Assembly (NCBI GenBank): GCA_001785575.1
Contig: MFUC01000027.1
Coordinates: 1 to 8,124 of the forward strand
From: Candidatus Nomurabacteria bacterium RIFCSPHIGHO2_02_FULL_38_15
GTDB lineage: Bacteria; Patescibacteriota; Minisyncoccia; Phycocordibacterales; UBA9973
Reading direction: 5' to 3'
Length of the DNA stretch: 8,124 bases
In this document: one piece after another, positions 5,991-8,124 of the stretch
Position numbering within the stretch: position 1 is the stretch's first letter
How the letters are laid out: the number at the start of each line of letters is the position of its first letter
Position numbers and translations under genes: made by a program
Notes under the pieces: generated by a model
What the model was told of the DNA's origin: nothing
Database searches by the model: none
The model's input: only the letters and a program-made list of their open reading frames with translations

Positions 5991-6878
5991 ATGAAAAACT
6001 TTTTTAAAATATTTATTGCTACATTTTTTTTAACTTTAAGTTTTTCGCCATTTTTAGCAAATGCTGGCGAGGTTTTTTTGTCTACAAAAAATATCGAGTT
6101 TGCCCGTGGTGAGGATTTTATTGTTGAAGTTAAATTAAATACTCAGGGCCAGCAAATCAATGCGGTTGAAGGGGAGCTTGTATTTTCATCAGGTTTAGGC
6201 GTTAAGTCAATCAGTGATGGCAAATCAGTTATAAATTTTTGGATCCAAAAGCCCCAAATTACCAAGTTAGGCAATGTTAGATTCTCGGGCCTAACGCCTG
6301 GCGGTTTTAATGGTGATAATAATTTACTATTTAAAGTAACCTTTAGTGGTAAAGTCCCTGGGCAAAATAACATTTATTTAAATAATTTACGCGTCTTGTT
6401 AAACGATGGCCTGGGCACACAGGCAAATATAACAACCATTCCTATTACTGTTTTAATTACTCAACAAATAAATAACGAAATTCTTAATCTATTTTCTTTT
6501 GACAAAGTTGTGACCGACAACGAACCACCGGAGGGCTTCAAGCCCATGCTTGCAAGTGACCCATTAATATACAATGGTTATGAATTTATAACATTTACTA
6601 CGCAAGACAAAATCTCAGGTATTGATCACTATGAAGTCCGTGAGGGTGATTTAGGCATATACGTTGTGGCTCAAAGCCCATACCCGTTGAAAAATCAAAA
6701 ACTTGATGTGCCAATTTATGTTAAAGCGGTTGATCGTGAGGGTAACCAACGTGTTGAGGTTTTGGAGCCTAAAAATCCCATACCTGTGTCCAAACCGGGT
6801 ATGGGCATTTTTGCGGTGCTGGGTTTATTTTTACTTGCTATTGTTTTATATATAAAAAAGCAGTTGCAAACTAAATAA
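5991..6878 (+). CDS. Membrane-anchored cohesin-domain protein
   Basis: This protein has 295 residues. A signal peptide spans 1-25 (cleavage after ANA). Residues about 27-155 are a cohesin domain: VFLSTKNIEFARGEDFIVEVKLNT, INAVEGELVFSSGLGVKSI, a GNVRFSGLTPGGFNG segment, LLFKVTFSGKVPGQNNIYLNNLRVLLNDG. This follows the strand order of cohesins, which begin with a hydrophobic strand plus a G-D/E-x-F-x-V-x-V motif. Residues about 177-260 form a second Ig-like domain (FTTQDKISGIDHYEVREG, then VPIYVKAVDREGN). A C-terminal transmembrane helix (270-287) ends in a short Lys-containing tail, so the cohesin is displayed outside. It is the last gene of the operon and follows the dockerin gene directly, which makes a cognate pair likely but unproven. 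It carries a terminator-like hairpin inside its coding region near the 3' end. Confidence 0.85.
   Translation: MKNFFKIFIATFFLTLSFSPFLANAGEVFLSTKNIEFARGEDFIVEVKLNTQGQQINAVEGELVFSSGLGVKSISDGKSVINFWIQKPQITKLGNVRFSGLTPGGFNGDNNLLFKVTFSGKVPGQNNIYLNNLRVLLNDGLGTQANITTIPITVLITQQINNEILNLFSFDKVVTDNEPPEGFKPMLASDPLIYNGYEFITFTTQDKISGIDHYEVREGDLGIYVVAQSPYPLKNQKLDVPIYVKAVDREGNQRVEVLEPKNPIPVSKPGMGIFAVLGLFLLAIVLYIKKQLQTK
6777..6812 (+). terminator. Terminator-like hairpin inside the cohesin gene
   Basis: CCCATACC (6777-6784) pairs perfectly with GGTATGGG (6798-6805) over 8 bp with a 13-nt loop. CA and five T follow it, and five A precede it. The shape is that of an intrinsic terminator, but it lies about 66 nt before the stop codon, between the Ig-like domain and the membrane helix. 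It may only reflect codon choice in this Pro/Gly linker. Confidence 0.25.
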
Positions 6879-6885
6879 CATAATA

Positions 6886-6894
6886 TGCTATAAT
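6886..6894 (+). promoter_or_regulatory. Extended -10 promoter of the DoxX gene
   Basis: TGCTATAAT matches TG-n-TATAAT perfectly. The only -35-like box, TTGCAA (6864-6869), is at a long 19-nt spacing. The predicted start near 6901 gives a leader of about 34 nt, all AT-rich and without a Shine-Dalgarno sequence. The layout closely parallels the promoter of the surface operon. Confidence 0.55.
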
Positions 6895-6934
6895 TAGAAT
6901 ATTAATAGAAATTTAAAAATTTACGAAATTACAA

Positions 6935-7384
6935 ATGAAAAAATTTAAAAATCCCAATACGGCTATATTGATCTTGCGTTTATTTGTAGGTGCTATATTT
7001 ATTACTCATGGTGTTTTAAAGTTAATGAATATTGCCGGCACTGAAGGCTTTTTCCAAATGATTGGCATGCCTGGTTGGTTGGGCGTAGCAGTTGGTGTGG
7101 TTGAAACCTTAGCTGGTCTTTCTATGGTATTGGGTTACTTTACATTTGCTTCAGCCATTGCTATTGCCATAATTATGTTGGTAGCAATTATTAAAGTTAA
7201 GGTTCCAATGGGTGGTATTTTAGCTGCTGAAATTGATATGGCTATGCTGGTGTCAGCTGTCGTTATATTTATGACCGGCCCGGGTAAATATTCACTGGGT
7301 AATAAATGTGGCTGTGTAGGTAATTGTGGTTGTGAGACAAATACTTGTACAAATGGTGATTGCGGTTGTAGTTGTCATAAGTAG
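6935..7384 (+). CDS. DoxX-family membrane protein with Cys-rich C-terminal tail
   Basis: This protein has 149 residues. The DoxX signature is clear: LRLFVGAIFITHGVLKL in helix 1, a short loop with GFFQMIGMPGWLGVAVGVVETLAGLSMVLGYF across helix 2, then two more hydrophobic helices (about 70-90 and 98-114), giving the usual four-helix topology. DoxX proteins are small membrane proteins linked to redox and thiol stress; the biochemical activity of most is unknown. After helix 4 comes a tail of about 25 residues with eight cysteines (125, 127, 131, 133, 138, 143, 145, 147) and His148, including CGC, CGC and CGCSC. With an even number of helices and a Lys-rich N-terminus, the tail is predicted to be cytoplasmic. 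It could bind a metal or act as a thiol relay. The gene has its own promoter 56 nt after the cohesin gene stop. Confidence 0.88.
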   Translation: MKKFKNPNTAILILRLFVGAIFITHGVLKLMNIAGTEGFFQMIGMPGWLGVAVGVVETLAGLSMVLGYFTFASAIAIAIIMLVAIIKVKVPMGGILAAEIDMAMLVSAVVIFMTGPGKYSLGNKCGCVGNCGCETNTCTNGDCGCSCHK

Positions 7385-7389
7385 CCTAT

Positions 7390-7417
7390 TTTTCAAGAGG
7401 GGGTTAGGGTGTATAAT
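7390..7417 (+). promoter_or_regulatory. Promoter of the helicase gene, predicted leaderless
   Basis: A perfect TATAAT (7412-7417) ends 6 nt before ATG 7424, with TTTTCA (7390-7395, 4/6 matches) at 16 nt spacing. The predicted start of transcription coincides with the start codon. The purine-rich AGAGGGGG at 7396-7403 lies too far upstream of the ATG to act as a ribosome binding site and falls in the promoter spacer. Confidence 0.55.
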
Positions 7418-7423
7418 TAATGA

Positions 7424-8124
7424 ATGAAAACTTCTAGCGATTACGAAGCTAAATTTAAAGAGGCCTATAAGGGGCTGAACAAACAACAAAAGCTAGCTGT
7501 TGATACTATAGATGGCCCAGTGATGGTTGTGGCGGGTCCTGGCACTGGTAAAACGCAGATATTGACTATGCGAATTGCTAATATTTTACAAAAAACCGAT
7601 ATTGGCGCCGGTGGCATTTTGGCCATTACTTTTACTGAAAGTGGTGTACGCGAAATGCGCAAACGCCTACTTTCCATTATTGGGCCCGAAGCCCACAAAG
7701 TACATATCAATACCTTTCATGGTTTTTGTAATAATTTAATTAGCCAATACCCTGAGTTTTTCCCAGAAATTATTGGTGCAACTAACGCACGCGAAGTTGA
7801 CAGTATTTTAATTATTGAAAATGTTTTAGACGAATTACGGCCCGAAATTTTGTATCCACGCGGTGACAAATATTTTTATGTTTATGATATTTTAAGTGCC
7901 ATTAATGAATTAAAGCGCGAAGGTTTTAGCCCTGATGAATTTATAGATCTTTTAGATGGTGTAGAAAAAGACTTTTATAATTTACCTGACTTGTACCATA
8001 CCAAGGGTGCACACAATGGCAAAATGAAGGGCGAATATAAAGACAAGCTAAGGAATATTGAAAAAAATAAAGAGCTGGCCCAAATTTACCAAGCCTACCA
8101 AAATAAAATGCTTGAGGCCCATAT
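7424..8124 (+). CDS. UvrD/Rep-family superfamily 1 ATP-dependent DNA helicase (3' truncated)
   Basis: The frame is open to the end of the window, giving 233 residues of the N-terminal part (domains 1A and start of 1B). Motifs in order: Q-motif LNKQQKLAV (18-26), Walker A AGPGTGKT (37-44), motif Ia AITFTESGVREMRKRL (67-82), and motif Ib NTFHGFCNNLI (96-106). These identify a UvrD/Rep/PcrA-type 3'-5' helicase used in DNA repair or replication restart. Motif Ia has ESGVREM where most family members have N(K/R)AA-x-EM. Motifs II-VI lie beyond the window, so subfamily and any fused nuclease domain cannot be judged. ATG 7424 is chosen because the nearby ATG at 7420 is in another frame that stops after five codons. 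The gene is probably transcribed alone from the promoter directly before it. Confidence 0.9.
   Translation, partial: MKTSSDYEAKFKEAYKGLNKQQKLAVDTIDGPVMVVAGPGTGKTQILTMRIANILQKTDIGAGGILAITFTESGVREMRKRLLSIIGPEAHKVHINTFHGFCNNLISQYPEFFPEIIGATNAREVDSILIIENVLDELRPEILYPRGDKYFYVYDILSAINELKREGFSPDEFIDLLDGVEKDFYNLPDLYHTKGAHNGKMKGEYKDKLRNIEKNKELAQIYQAYQNKMLEAH

Noticed and set aside
7396..7403. AGAGGGGG as a Shine-Dalgarno sequence for the helicase
   Set aside because: It is 20 nt from the ATG and upstream of the -10 element, so it would not be in the transcript predicted from that promoter.
1..8124. Alternative genetic code with TGA recoded, as in some CPR lineages
   Set aside because: All genes read through with the standard bacterial code and no in-frame TGA is needed. 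The lack of TGA stops among nine genes is noted but is too small a sample.

Overview
This AT-rich window most likely comes from a Candidate Phyla Radiation (Patescibacteria, Parcubacteria-like) genome. The inference rests on four things. Secreted multidomain proteins carry DUF2341/LamG, cohesin, dockerin and DUF916-like modules. Intergenic gaps are very short. No gene has a recognisable Shine-Dalgarno sequence. The readable stop codons are all TAA or TAG, with no in-frame TGA. No rRNA, tRNA, CRISPR array or insertion sequence is visible, so the taxonomic placement is not proven.

Layout. Positions 1-1782 (+) hold the 3' part of a large surface protein: a DUF2341 domain, a LamG-like lectin fold, a short module, and a C-terminal beta domain ending TGTF. 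Positions 1789-2818 (-) hold a convergent block: a RelE/ParE-type toxin, its Phd/YefM-type antitoxin upstream, and a small membrane-anchored protein of unknown function. A 110-bp divergent intergenic region follows, with promoters on both strands and a perfect DnaA-box 9-mer. Positions 2929-6878 (+) hold a tight four-gene operon with gaps of 6, 1 and 7 nt. Its genes encode a secreted Thr/Ala-rich protein with the same C-terminal domain as the first gene, a DUF916-like membrane-anchored protein, a secreted dockerin protein, and a membrane-anchored cohesin protein. A DoxX-family membrane protein with a Cys-rich tail (6935-7384) follows. Last comes the start of a UvrD/Rep-type helicase that runs off the window (7424 onward).

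How the genes may work together. The operon looks like a self-contained cell-surface display system with two possible attachment modes. The first resembles the Firmicutes WxL/DUF916 arrangement: the shared C-terminal domains (in the genes at 1-1782 and 2929-4047) would be held by the DUF916-like anchor. The second is a cohesin-dockerin pair in adjacent genes, where the dockerin protein would dock on the membrane-anchored cohesin. Both partnerships are inferred from domain recognition and gene order.

Regulation. Several -10 hexamers sit only 6-9 nt before a start codon (antitoxin, small membrane protein, helicase), which predicts leaderless mRNAs. The surface operon and doxX instead have extended -10 promoters (TGnTATAAT) with leaders of about 35 nt that also lack a Shine-Dalgarno sequence.
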